The translations under genes were made by a program, and so were the position numbers. Below the pieces are notes generated by a model. That model searched no databases and was not told where the DNA came from. It worked only from the letters and a program-made list of their open reading frames with translations. A stretch of 64,000 nucleotides of DNA from Treponema sp. (GTDB lineage: Bacteria > Spirochaetota > Spirochaetia > Treponematales > Treponemataceae): NCBI GenBank assembly GCA_016294035.1, contig JAEDCT010000001.1:124001-188000 (forward strand). Direction: 5' to 3'. Within the stretch, counting starts at the first letter, position 1; each line of letters starts with the position of its first letter. This document shows positions 41,129 to 50,194 of this stretch, piece after piece.

Positions 41129-41308
41129 ATGAATGATAATGAAAACAGCAAAAAAAAAAGACTCCAGTTAAAAACTGAAGTCTTTATAACATTAAGCCGC
41201 AACTTGTTGTCGGCTTGAAAACCTTTTCGACCGCAGGTGAAAACCTGTCGGGCGATTAAACTTTTTAGGCTGCAAACAGAGTTTGTCAGTCTGAAAAAGA
41301 ATTAGCAG
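41129..41308. repeat. 180-bp perfect direct repeat, copy 2 (gap 3' end)
   Basis: The copy overlaps the gap stop codon (41302-41304). Hairpins in order from gap: CTTTTTAGGCTG/CAGTCTGAAAAAG with inner CAAAC/GTTTG, the CGACCGCAGG/CCTGTCGGGCG stem, GCCG..CGGC, and a terminator with T-run (41150-41182). Such stacked stems may protect the abundant gap mRNA from 3' decay. Confidence 0.9.
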
Positions 41309-42330
41309 TTTTCAGCAAAGTACTTAATTGTACGTACCATCTGTGATGTGTAGCTGTTTTCGTTATCGTACCAAGAAACAACTTCAACCTGGTATGTGTC
41401 GTCGTCGATCTTAGATACCATTGTCTGTGTTGCATCAAAGAGTGAACCGAACTTCATTCCGATTACGTCTGAAGAAACGATTTCGTCTTCGTTGTATCCG
41501 AATGATTCGTTAGCAGCAGCCTTCATTACAGCGTTGATAGAATCCTTTGTGATGTCCTTTCCCTTTACTACTGCGAAGAGGAGAGTTGTTGATCCAGTTG
41601 GTGTTGGAACACGCTGTGCTGAACCGATGAGCTTTCCGTTGAGTTCTGGGATTACAAGACCGATAGCCTTTGCTGCACCTGTTGAGTTAGGAACGATGTT
41701 CTGTGCACCTGCACGTGAGCGGCGGAGGTCACCCTTGCGCTGTGGACCGTCGAGGATCATCTGGTCTCCAGTGTAAGCGTGGATTGTAGACATGATACCA
41801 GACTGGATTGGGTATGCCTTGTTGAGAGCCTGTGCCATTGGAGCGAGACAGTTTGTTGTACAAGAAGCTGCAGAGATGATCTTGTCATCCTTTGTGAGGT
41901 TCTTGTTGTTTACGTTGTATACGATTGTCTTGAGGTCGCCTGTTGCAGGAGCAGAAATTACTACTTTCTTTGCACCAGCTGTGATGTGTGCTGATGCCTT
42001 TTCCTTGTCGCAGTAGAAACCTGTACATTCAAGAACTACGTCTACATTGTATTTTGCCCATGGGCAGTTTGCTGCGTCTTTTTCTGCAGAAATCTTGATT
42101 TCCTTTCCATCAACGATGATTGAGTCATCTGTAGAAGATACAGTGTGCTTTCCTTCACCGATGCGTCCCATGAATCCACCCTGTGCTGTATCATACTTGA
42201 GGAGGTGAGCGAGCATCTTTGGGCTTGTGAGATCGTTGATAGCTACAACTTCATAACCATCAGCTTCGAACATCTGGCGGAATGCCAAGCGGCCAATACG
42301 ACCAAAACCATTAATAGCAACTTTAACCAT
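41302..42330 (-). CDS. gap: Glyceraldehyde-3-phosphate dehydrogenase
   Basis: This glycolytic NAD-dependent enzyme has 342 residues. It begins VKVAINGFGRIGRLAFRQ. The catalytic Cys is in SAASCTTNCLAP, and NIVPNSTGAAKAIG and WYDNENSYTSQMV are typical. The codon choice is that of a highly expressed gene. It has a strong promoter and a stacked-hairpin 3' region. Confidence 0.98.
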   Translation of the reverse strand: MVKVAINGFGRIGRLAFRQMFEADGYEVVAINDLTSPKMLAHLLKYDTAQGGFMGRIGEGKHTVSSTDDSIIVDGKEIKISAEKDAANCPWAKYNVDVVLECTGFYCDKEKASAHITAGAKKVVISAPATGDLKTIVYNVNNKNLTKDDKIISAASCTTNCLAPMAQALNKAYPIQSGIMSTIHAYTGDQMILDGPQRKGDLRRSRAGAQNIVPNSTGAAKAIGLVIPELNGKLIGSAQRVPTPTGSTTLLFAVVKGKDITKDSINAVMKAAANESFGYNEDEIVSSDVIGMKFGSLFDATQTMVSKIDDDTYQVEVVSWYDNENSYTSQMVRTIKYFAENC

Positions 42331-42366
42331 AGTAAGTTAACTCCTTGAATAATTTATTCAAACTGT

Positions 42367-42395
42367 ATTTTAATATCAAAGCAGCTAATTGTCAA
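42367..42395 (-). promoter_or_regulatory. gap promoter
   Basis: TTGACA (42390-42395) and TAAAAT (42367-42372) are 17 bases apart on the minus strand. The leader holds a TTGAATAA/TTATTCAA palindrome followed by AAGGAG. Confidence 0.7.
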
Positions 42396-42432
42396 TGAGA
42401 CCAAAAAAACTGCAATATTTCACAAGTTTTTC

Positions 42433-44043
42433 CTATTTTGCATCAACAGAAGATTTTATTGCTGATGAATCATAATCTCCGGATTTTTCAAGGATTCTCT
42501 TTGCCTTTCTGGCATTTGCATTCTTCTTTTTTCTTCCATATTGATATGTCTTTGGTTTTTCTTCCTCAGAAACTTCTTCCTCTTCAGCATCCTTTGCAAT
42601 TTCCTGAACCTTGGACATGAGTCCTGAATACCTGCCCTTTTCCCAAATATCAAGTCCGGTTCCCTGGGTAGCTACGTCTGCATGATCAATATAATGCTCA
42701 CATATTTGTGCAAAAGCAGGTCTGCCATACTTTGCAAATTCCTTTCCAAGTGCATATCGAAGATTTTTTCTTGCATCACTTTTGAGAGTTTCCTCGGCAA
42801 GGGCAATAATCTCACTTGTTCCTGCATGATCTGCCTCAAGCAAAGCTGATGCAACCTTTGCCTTAACCTGATCTCCGACTTTCTTGTCAGTAATTAGTCC
42901 AACAAGATATTCATTACCTTCACTGGTATTCATGCCGGCAATAACTGTGTAGCATTTTTCCTTTACAGCCTTGAGTTCATCCTTGTGATTGCATCTGTAA
43001 ATCAGCGACGGGACAGATTCCTTGAGATTTTTTTCCTTGACGCAATCAATTGCCTCCATTCTGACCTTATACTGTGAATCACGAATGGCTTCTATAATTA
43101 CATTATTTGACTTTTCACTTGAAAAATGAGAAAGCCCCTTTATGACATAGATTCTGAAATTTGGATCATCACTTTCATAAAGCTTGAGAAGAATTTCCTC
43201 AGACTCAGGCTTTTCCATGGCACCAATGGCTTCTGCAGCATACATTCTGACAAATGAATTCTCGTCCTCATCCCTGGCAATTTCCGTAAGCTTGTCCCAG
43301 GTTTCAAGAACCTTCATTCTTCCCAGAACTTTCATCAAGGCCTGTCTCTGGGCAACACTCAAGTCATTTCGATCAAGATAGTCAGCAAGAAACAAGGCCT
43401 CATCCTTACCACCAAGCTCCCCCACAGCAGTCAGGGCACCAGTAAAGTAACTTTCTTCTTCCTTATCAACCAGATCAATCAATCCGGGAACAGCATCAGT
43501 GATTTTTGCCTCGGAAACATACTTGAAACATGCTGAAACTGTATCATCTTTTTCATCATAAGGATCATTTATTACGGTACATGCATAGTCACCAAGGCAA
43601 GGATCCTTCAGCTTTGTAAAATATGCAAGGATTTTAGACTTAACCTGCAAATCTTTTGTAGTAAAAAACAAATCATAAATCGGATCAATAAATCTTGTAT
43701 CCTCATTTTTTGAAAGCTCATCAATCAGGGCAGAAATTTCATCCTGGAGCCCGTACTTGAAGGTGTCACTGCATTTTTTCTCGTAGTCTTCGCTCTTATC
43801 CTGCATGGTTGAATCAGAGCTTTTTGCTGATGGTCTTTTCTTTGCAGGAACTTTTTTTTCCTTTGTATATTTTAATTTTTTTTCAGCACCATCATTTTCA
43901 GACTCTGCAGTAAGGACTTCTGACTCCACAGATTCTGAAACAGTATCATTAGAAATAGTTTCTGCTTCTTCTGACAAATCCTGACCATATATTGATAATG
44001 GGACAAAAAAAGACATAAGGATCAAAATAATTTTTTTCATCAA
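42433..44043 (-). CDS. Secreted HEAT-repeat protein
   Basis: The signal peptide (KKIILILMSFFVPLSIYGQ) precedes an acidic/lysine-rich low-complexity segment (about 22-95) and then a long run of HEAT-like helical repeats (about 95-480), e.g. VPGLIDLVDKEEE, TGALTAVGELGGK, RMYAAEAIGAMEKPE and VRMEAIDCVKEK. The tail is again charged. HEAT arrays act as protein-binding scaffolds; here it should lie in the periplasm or at the envelope. No partner is evident. Confidence 0.85.
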   Translation of the reverse strand: MMKKIILILMSFFVPLSIYGQDLSEEAETISNDTVSESVESEVLTAESENDGAEKKLKYTKEKKVPAKKRPSAKSSDSTMQDKSEDYEKKCSDTFKYGLQDEISALIDELSKNEDTRFIDPIYDLFFTTKDLQVKSKILAYFTKLKDPCLGDYACTVINDPYDEKDDTVSACFKYVSEAKITDAVPGLIDLVDKEEESYFTGALTAVGELGGKDEALFLADYLDRNDLSVAQRQALMKVLGRMKVLETWDKLTEIARDEDENSFVRMYAAEAIGAMEKPESEEILLKLYESDDPNFRIYVIKGLSHFSSEKSNNVIIEAIRDSQYKVRMEAIDCVKEKNLKESVPSLIYRCNHKDELKAVKEKCYTVIAGMNTSEGNEYLVGLITDKKVGDQVKAKVASALLEADHAGTSEIIALAEETLKSDARKNLRYALGKEFAKYGRPAFAQICEHYIDHADVATQGTGLDIWEKGRYSGLMSKVQEIAKDAEEEEVSEEEKPKTYQYGRKKKNANARKAKRILEKSGDYDSSAIKSSVDAK

Positions 44044-44125
44044 AACCTCTCTAAAACTAATAATCGGAACAAAAGCCCTTTATTTAGACAACAACTTTTC
44101 GCGAATGAAATTACAGCCGGCAAAA

Positions 44126-45265
44126 TTAAAATTCCTGTGAATGAAATTTTTCAAGGAAAGATTTTTTATATTCCTCAAACCTATCCTCATTAATTGCCAG
44201 TCTGATTTCCTTAACCATATTATTCAGAAAATAAAGGTTGTGATATGAGGCAAGCATGCTGGAAAGAATTTCCTGCTCACGGAAAATATGCCTTAGGTAT
44301 GCCCTGGAATATGTCTTGCAAACCTTGCAGTTGCATTCAGGATCAATTGAACCAAAATCGCGTTCAAACCTTTTCTGCTTTATGGACAAAGTACCTTTGT
44401 GAGTAATGTAAAGTCCATGGCGGGCAACTCTCGTAGGCTGAACACAATCAAACATGTCCACACCATTAGAGACTGCTTCAAGAATATATTCCGGAGTACC
44501 GATTCCCATTATATACACAGGTTTTTCACGGGGTATAAACTGAACGGTATAGGCCAGAGTCTTTTCATAGATATCACTAGGTTCACCAACACTCAAACCT
44601 CCGATTGCAAGCCCCGGTGTATCAAGGGATGATACAAACTCAGCACTCTGCTTTCTCAAGTCCTCAAAGAAATTTCCCTGAATGATGGGAAACAATACTC
44701 CATTATACCCTTCCTCATCACGAGCCTGCTTCCATCTCTTGACAGCACGCACAGCCCAATCACTGGAAAGCTTTAACGCACGCTCACTTTCCTTTCTGTC
44801 TGCTCCATAACCTGAACAAACATCCAGCTGCATCTGAATATCCGAGTTTAACTTAGCCTGGGTTTCAACAACATTTTCAGGGCTGAAAAAATGCCTGGAT
44901 CCATCAATGTCACTTCTAAATTCAACACCGTCATTTTTTATCTTTCTCAGGGAAGACAATGACCACACCTGGAATCCACCTGAATCAGTAAGAAAATTCC
45001 TATCCCACTTTGTAAAGCCATGAAGTCCACCAGCTTCTTTAACCAGGTCTGCTCCAGGACGAAGATACATGTGATATGTATTGGCAAGGATAATTTCAAA
45101 ACCAATTTCCTCAAGGTCATCCTTAGACAGAGCCTTTACAGTTCCCTTCGTTCCAACAGGCATGAAAACCGGAGTCTGAACATCTCCATGTGCCAAATGA
45201 AGGACACCGCACCTGGCCCTGGAATTTTTGTTTTCATGCTTTACTTCAAAAAATTTCTCGCTCAT
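44126..45265 (-). CDS. tgt: tRNA-guanine transglycosylase
   Basis: Tgt inserts preQ1 at the wobble position of tRNAs for Tyr, His, Asn and Asp. The 379-residue product has the nucleophile-proximal LTDSGGFQVWSL, GYGADRKESERA, YIMGIGTPEYILEAV, PTRVARHG and the zinc ligands CNCKVCKTYSRAYLRHIF. It lies upstream of the HEAT-repeat gene and downstream of lptG on the same strand. Confidence 0.96.
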   Translation of the reverse strand: MSEKFFEVKHENKNSRARCGVLHLAHGDVQTPVFMPVGTKGTVKALSKDDLEEIGFEIILANTYHMYLRPGADLVKEAGGLHGFTKWDRNFLTDSGGFQVWSLSSLRKIKNDGVEFRSDIDGSRHFFSPENVVETQAKLNSDIQMQLDVCSGYGADRKESERALKLSSDWAVRAVKRWKQARDEEGYNGVLFPIIQGNFFEDLRKQSAEFVSSLDTPGLAIGGLSVGEPSDIYEKTLAYTVQFIPREKPVYIMGIGTPEYILEAVSNGVDMFDCVQPTRVARHGLYITHKGTLSIKQKRFERDFGSIDPECNCKVCKTYSRAYLRHIFREQEILSSMLASYHNLYFLNNMVKEIRLAINEDRFEEYKKSFLEKFHSQEF

Positions 45266-45332
45266 ATAAAATCCTAAAAAAATTATTAGCCAATCAAATC
45301 AACAGCATAAAGACTTTGATGCCGCAGAAAAA

Positions 45333-46403
45333 TCAGGTTCTTGCATACTTTAGCAAAACACTGCTTGCAAACACAAAGAACACAACGGGGAACCAGGCAC
45401 CAAAAACAGGAGGAATGGCTCCAAATTTTGCCATGAGCATGGTAATCATCTGAAGAACATAAAACAGAACAACTGCAATGACACTCAATGCAAGACTTAT
45501 AATAAGAACATTTTTTCTTGTCTTTCCGCTAAGTCCAACTGCAAGGAACACAACGATAAACACGACAAAGGAAAAGGAATATTTCTTGTAGTAAACACTC
45601 TTTGCCTCAGAAACAGGCAACCCTGCTTTTTCAAGATGGGAAATATACTGCCTTGCTTCCCGGGTGTTTACTTCCTCTACAGAAATTGTATTGTTTCTGA
45701 AAGTTTCCGGAGGCTCAACAAACATCTTTGACATAAGGTGATTATATGGAACGTTTTTTATTTCTCCATCAATTTTTCTATATACGACAGGCTTTGAAAG
45801 CTCCCAGCAGTCATCTATCCAGGAAGCATCCTCAGCAAAAATCAGTTCCTCAAAATCCTTGCTGTCATTTCGAACAAGAATCCAGAGTGATTTCAATGAA
45901 GACAGCTGGTCGTTGTAATAAGCAGCCTTGTAAATAATATTGCCACCGTCGGCCATAATTACAATTCTGTCATTATCAAGAGATTTTTCTTTTTGAAGAG
46001 CCTGAGACTGAAGTTTATTTTTTTTTGCATAAGTGGGCACAACAATATTGTCCTCAAAGACAAACAAACCAAAACTCATGAAAAATCCAACTATCAGAAG
46101 AGGAAAAGAGAATTTGAAGAGTGATATGCCTGATGCAAAAATTGCCAGAAGCTCATTCTTGGCATAGAAATCACTGAGCATATAGGCAGTTGCAAAGAGC
46201 ATTGATATGGGAACGGCGTACCAGACTGTCTTTGGAACATAATAATAGATAATCTTGCCAACTACACTCCACGGAACACCCTTTGACATATAATTCCAGA
46301 GATTGATTAGCAGATCCATGATACAAAGAATCAGAACAACAAAAACCATAGCACCAAAAAAAATCGAGAAAAATTTTCTGAGCATATACATGACAATTTT
46401 CAT
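45333..46403 (-). CDS. lptG: LptF/LptG-family permease
   Basis: The 356-residue YjgP/YjgQ protein has an N-terminal membrane helix pair, a large periplasmic beta-jellyroll region (about 100-270) and three C-terminal helices. It overlaps the preceding paralogue by four bases, as lptF-lptG pairs do. In LPS bacteria these form the lipid-exporting ABC permease. Treponemes lack classic LPS, so the exported lipid is open. Confidence 0.85.
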   Translation of the reverse strand: MKIVMYMLRKFFSIFFGAMVFVVLILCIMDLLINLWNYMSKGVPWSVVGKIIYYYVPKTVWYAVPISMLFATAYMLSDFYAKNELLAIFASGISLFKFSFPLLIVGFFMSFGLFVFEDNIVVPTYAKKNKLQSQALQKEKSLDNDRIVIMADGGNIIYKAAYYNDQLSSLKSLWILVRNDSKDFEELIFAEDASWIDDCWELSKPVVYRKIDGEIKNVPYNHLMSKMFVEPPETFRNNTISVEEVNTREARQYISHLEKAGLPVSEAKSVYYKKYSFSFVVFIVVFLAVGLSGKTRKNVLIISLALSVIAVVLFYVLQMITMLMAKFGAIPPVFGAWFPVVFFVFASSVLLKYART

Positions 46404-47707
46404 TTTCTTCTAAGTCTCCGGTACAAAAGAACACCAATGATTCCAAGAACAAAATTGGGTGTCCACATAACCCAAAATCCGTTGAGTCCACTCCTAATTC
46501 CAAACATCTGACCAAGAATGGTAACAGCCCAGTACAAAACTGAAATTATTATTCCAAAAATCAACCCCAGTGTCTGACCATCTTTTTTTCCAAACACAAG
46601 AGCCAGTGGAAATGCAAGCATGGCAAAGAAAATTGATCCAAATGGTATGGAAAACTTCTTATTGTATTCAACTTTATATGAATTCATCTGGAGCTCAGGC
46701 AAACTTCCAATTTTCTTGTACTCCCTGATTTTCTTGAAAAGATCCCAGGATGTCATTTCTCGCGGGGATGTTCCACCATTATAGGAAATTATGGAATCCT
46801 CAAAAACATTCAGTTCAAGGCTGTCAGAATTCAGAACATCATACTTTTTCTTGTTTTTATCATCTACAATCATGACAAGGGAATCATTCATTCCAAGGCG
46901 CATTAGAACTCCGCTTTCAGTTGCTTTTTCCACCATGGAATTCTGGGCCACAATAAATCTGGTGGATTCATCTTTTTCTTCAATTAAAACCAGGTCACTT
47001 ACTGAATTCTTTGAAACTTCTCCCACAACAACAGTAGCATCATTCATTCTCTTGATTGACTTGGATTCAAGTTCAACAGCAGGATTTGAAACAATGATTT
47101 TCTTGTACATTTTGTTGTAATTAAGAGTTCCCAATGGAAGAAAATAATCGTTCATTACAAAACTGAAAATACTGATGGCAAGACCAAGAGACAGAACAGA
47201 TTTCAGGATGATTCTATAACGCAGCCCGCTGGCCCTGAAAATCAGAATCTCATTATCAGTAACAAGTCTTCCAAGACACATAAGAAAACCAACCAGAGTT
47301 GCAAATGGTGCAGACTGGGCAATTACCGATGGAAGACAGTATATGATAAGCTTAATAACAGCCGTGACAGGAACCCGTTTCTTGAGAATTGTTTCAGCCA
47401 TGAGAAGAATATGATTTACAAAAAACACAACAAAGAAACAGGCAAAGAGAACCACAAAATATAGAAGCAATTCCTTGAAAAGATACCTTACAAGAACATT
47501 GTTTCCAATTTCAGAAAGCATGTAAACTCTCTTTGCAAAAAAACGCTGGAGTCTTGTGCTACCGATTTTTTTTCCAAGATAGAAACCTGCAACAAACAGC
47601 TTTCTCCGGTACTGAAAATTTCTTGCAAGCTTCCAATATCTGGAAACCTGAGCAATGACAGTTTCACGAAGACTTATAATTTTTGAGAATGCATCTGCCA
47701 GTAACAT
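46400..47707 (-). CDS. lptF: LptF/LptG-family permease with N-terminal extension
   Basis: The 435-residue paralogue of the neighbouring permease has VRYLFKELLLYFVVLFACFFVVFFVNH as the first membrane segment after about 70 extra N-terminal residues, which are basic and could be a mis-set start. PFATLVGFLMCLGRLVTDNEI and LAFPLALVFGKKDGQTLGLIFG are conserved blocks. Order and overlap support an lptF-lptG operon. Confidence 0.85.
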   Translation of the reverse strand: MLLADAFSKIISLRETVIAQVSRYWKLARNFQYRRKLFVAGFYLGKKIGSTRLQRFFAKRVYMLSEIGNNVLVRYLFKELLLYFVVLFACFFVVFFVNHILLMAETILKKRVPVTAVIKLIIYCLPSVIAQSAPFATLVGFLMCLGRLVTDNEILIFRASGLRYRIILKSVLSLGLAISIFSFVMNDYFLPLGTLNYNKMYKKIIVSNPAVELESKSIKRMNDATVVVGEVSKNSVSDLVLIEEKDESTRFIVAQNSMVEKATESGVLMRLGMNDSLVMIVDDKNKKKYDVLNSDSLELNVFEDSIISYNGGTSPREMTSWDLFKKIREYKKIGSLPELQMNSYKVEYNKKFSIPFGSIFFAMLAFPLALVFGKKDGQTLGLIFGIIISVLYWAVTILGQMFGIRSGLNGFWVMWTPNFVLGIIGVLLYRRLRRK

Positions 47708-47726
47708 TGTTTTAATTTGTTAGAGA

Positions 47727-48173
47727 TTAAACTCCAGTGCTTCCATAGCCGCCAGAACCACGTTCTGTTTCAGACAAAGACTGGGCAATAACAAAATTCC
47801 CAAGAGTAACAGGAGCAACAATAATCTGAGCGATTCTGTCCTTAGGATTGACAGTAAAATCCTCTTCCCCAAGATTGATCAGCAAGGCCATAAGCTCACC
47901 GCGGTAATCACTGTCAATTGTGCCTGGAGTATTCAAGACTGTAATTCCATTTTTCAAGGCAAGTCCGCTTCTTGGTCTAAGCTGAATTTCGTATCCCTCT
48001 GGAATCTCAAAAAACAATCCAGTTGGTATGAGCTTTCTTTCTCCTTTCCTGATCAAAACAGGAGTATCTATGCAGGCACAAACATCGGCACCTGCAGCAC
48101 CACTTGTCTTGTATGCAGGAATCACTGCACCTTCTTTTGCAACAATCTTTATATCAACCTTATTTGACATCAA
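47727..48173 (-). CDS. dut: dUTP pyrophosphatase
   Basis: The 148-residue trimeric dUTPase has AAGADVCACID, LRPRSGLALKNGI, GTIDSDYRGE and the C-terminal ERGSGGYGSTGV loop. It hydrolyses dUTP to keep uracil out of DNA. It overlaps the M16 peptidase gene by 14 bases. Confidence 0.97.
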   Translation of the reverse strand: MMSNKVDIKIVAKEGAVIPAYKTSGAAGADVCACIDTPVLIRKGERKLIPTGLFFEIPEGYEIQLRPRSGLALKNGITVLNTPGTIDSDYRGELMALLINLGEEDFTVNPKDRIAQIIVAPVTLGNFVIAQSLSETERGSGGYGSTGV

Positions 48174-49416
48174 TTCTACTCCCGCTGGAAAACACCAGAA
48201 AGGTACTGTTTTCCCTGATTATGACGCTTTTAGCTATGTCCATTATATCATTTTTTTTGACAGAGCGTATACAGTCTATTACTTCTGAACTTTTCAACAA
48301 AGGAAGTCCCATGGAAAAATTTCTGGAAAGATTCTTCATGGCATATTCAGTATCACAACTGGAAATAGTCTCCTCACCGCACAAATGCTCAATTGCATTG
48401 GAAATTTCACTGTCATCAGGAGGATTTTCCATGAACGAAAAAACTTCCCTTTCCAAAAGAGATTTTGCCTTTGCCACATTTTTTGGACTGCAGGAAACCA
48501 CTGAGCACCACATTGATGCATCTTCATAGTAGGAAAAGTAGCTGTAAACTGAATAGCAGATTCCGTTTTTTTCCCTGAGGGTTTCAAAGAGCCTTGAACT
48601 CATGGCATCTCCCAAAATTGTATTGAAAACCATGGAGGCAAAAAACTCAACTTTTGTAAGGCTGCACTTGAAGGGAAAGGCAAGATACAACTGAGCCTGA
48701 AAAAAATTTGATTTTAGGAATTTTCTTCTGGAACAAAACACTGCATCCCTATCAAAATGAAACTTTGTGTAAGGCTTGTGAAGTGGCAGCAGGGAAAGTC
48801 TTTGTTCAACAACAGGATTTTTCACAAACTTTTCAGGACCTGTAACCGTAACAATCAGCTGACCTTTCGCAAAATATTTTTTGTACCATGATGCCAGATT
48901 CTTGACAGTGATTTTCTGAAGATCCCGGAGAGTTCCTGTTATTGGCTTGCCCAGTGTAGATGTGGGCCATACAATTGAAGCAAGCTTTTCAGCAGATGAC
49001 TCTTCCATATCATCCTTTACCATAAGAATTTCATTTTTTATGACCTGACGCTCCTTTTCAAATTCATCAGGATCAAACACACAGTTGCAGCTCATGTCAC
49101 AAAGAACATCAAGTGCCGTTTCAAGGTTTTTTCCTAAAGCCGGAACAGTGCAATAGGCACAAACATCCTCTGACTCAGTAAAGGCATTGGAATAACCGCC
49201 TATCCTGTCAAATGCAACGGAAATGTCCCTGGCAGTACGTGATCTGGTCCCCTTAAAAAGCATGTGCTCAGTAAAGTGGGAAATTCCCCGGCAGTCAGAA
49301 TTTTCCATTCGGCTTCCCACAGCAAACCAGAAACCAATGGAGACAGCCCTGGATCCGCTAACACCCTGTCTTAAAACAACTATATTATTATCTAGGATCT
49401 TATTATCCAAAATCAT
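48160..49416 (-). CDS. M16-family zinc metallopeptidase
   Basis: The 418-residue processing-protease-like enzyme has HFTEH (47-51) as the inverted zinc motif, the third ligand Glu in DEFEKERQVIKNEI, and the C-terminal half RLFETLREKNGICYSVYSYFSYY, typical of M16B. It is likely cytoplasmic or periplasmic peptide processing, with no signal peptide seen. It is translationally coupled to dut. Confidence 0.93.
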   Translation of the reverse strand: MILDNKILDNNIVVLRQGVSGSRAVSIGFWFAVGSRMENSDCRGISHFTEHMLFKGTRSRTARDISVAFDRIGGYSNAFTESEDVCAYCTVPALGKNLETALDVLCDMSCNCVFDPDEFEKERQVIKNEILMVKDDMEESSAEKLASIVWPTSTLGKPITGTLRDLQKITVKNLASWYKKYFAKGQLIVTVTGPEKFVKNPVVEQRLSLLPLHKPYTKFHFDRDAVFCSRRKFLKSNFFQAQLYLAFPFKCSLTKVEFFASMVFNTILGDAMSSRLFETLREKNGICYSVYSYFSYYEDASMWCSVVSCSPKNVAKAKSLLEREVFSFMENPPDDSEISNAIEHLCGEETISSCDTEYAMKNLSRNFSMGLPLLKSSEVIDCIRSVKKNDIMDIAKSVIIRENSTFLVFSSGSRIDVK

Positions 49417-49529
49417 GGATTCACCTCAAAACAAAAAAACAATATAAAAAAATTCAGGATTACCGCAAGTTCCTAGAATGTAGCATAATTCAAACTAAAC
49501 AACAACAAAAAGATGCCGAAAATATAAGA

Positions 49530-50162
49530 GTGAAAGTCCTTGCAATAAGAAAAGCAGTCAAATTATTCATTCTCACTCTTGTGGCAGCCGTCATGGTAAA
49601 TCAGAGCAGTTACGCCTATGTGGCAAAATACAAGGAAGACTACTTTAAGCTTTATCACACACACTATCAGTATAATCCGGATGATTATATGGAAAATATT
49701 TACTGGCTTGAGCGTGCAATCAAGGCAGACTTTGCAAACCCATACTTCGCATACACAAAAATCGAAAACGAACAGCAGTGGGAAAAATACAGATATCTGT
49801 TTCAGATGCACCTTAACCTTAAACTAATCGAGCAGTACCTGAGACTGGGGAATATCTATGACAAGAAAGTCGTATATTTCTATGATTCTCAGTGGAAAGA
49901 TGAATATCTTAGAAACATGGAAAAAACAAAATCATGCTATGAATTCTGCTACACATACTGGCAGGAAGCTCAGCTCTGGGCCGAAAAAGCCAGCGTGGGA
50001 AAATTCAACTATCTGTATATAACATCACTTCAAAACTGGGAAGATGAAAGATTCCGCATTACAGAAGGCAAGCTTGACTACAAGAAAACACTTGACAGGG
50101 AACTTGCCAGGGTAAACAAGGTCATTGAAGATCTTAAAAAACTCAACAAAGATACCTACTAG
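49530..50162 (+). CDS. Conserved treponemal-type secreted protein, unknown function
   Basis: A GTG start at 49530 gives an N-terminal signal-like helix (KLFILTLVAAVMVNQSSYAY). The mature part is rich in Tyr and Trp (YKEDYFKLYHTHYQYNPDDY, MENIYWLERAIKADF, KSCYEFCYTYWQEAQLWAEKA) and is all-helical with TPR-like spacing. It precedes aroB by 32 bases on the same strand. No family is recognised. Confidence 0.7.
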   Translation: MKVLAIRKAVKLFILTLVAAVMVNQSSYAYVAKYKEDYFKLYHTHYQYNPDDYMENIYWLERAIKADFANPYFAYTKIENEQQWEKYRYLFQMHLNLKLIEQYLRLGNIYDKKVVYFYDSQWKDEYLRNMEKTKSCYEFCYTYWQEAQLWAEKASVGKFNYLYITSLQNWEDERFRITEGKLDYKKTLDRELARVNKVIEDLKKLNKDTY

Positions 50163-50194
50163 AAACTCATGGACAAAGTCATTAAACTTTTACC

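Noticed and set aside
40885..41202. 105-residue minus-strand ORF between the 180-bp repeats
   Set aside because: The frame crosses repeat and gap-derived remnants, has no ribosome binding site and no recognisable protein features.
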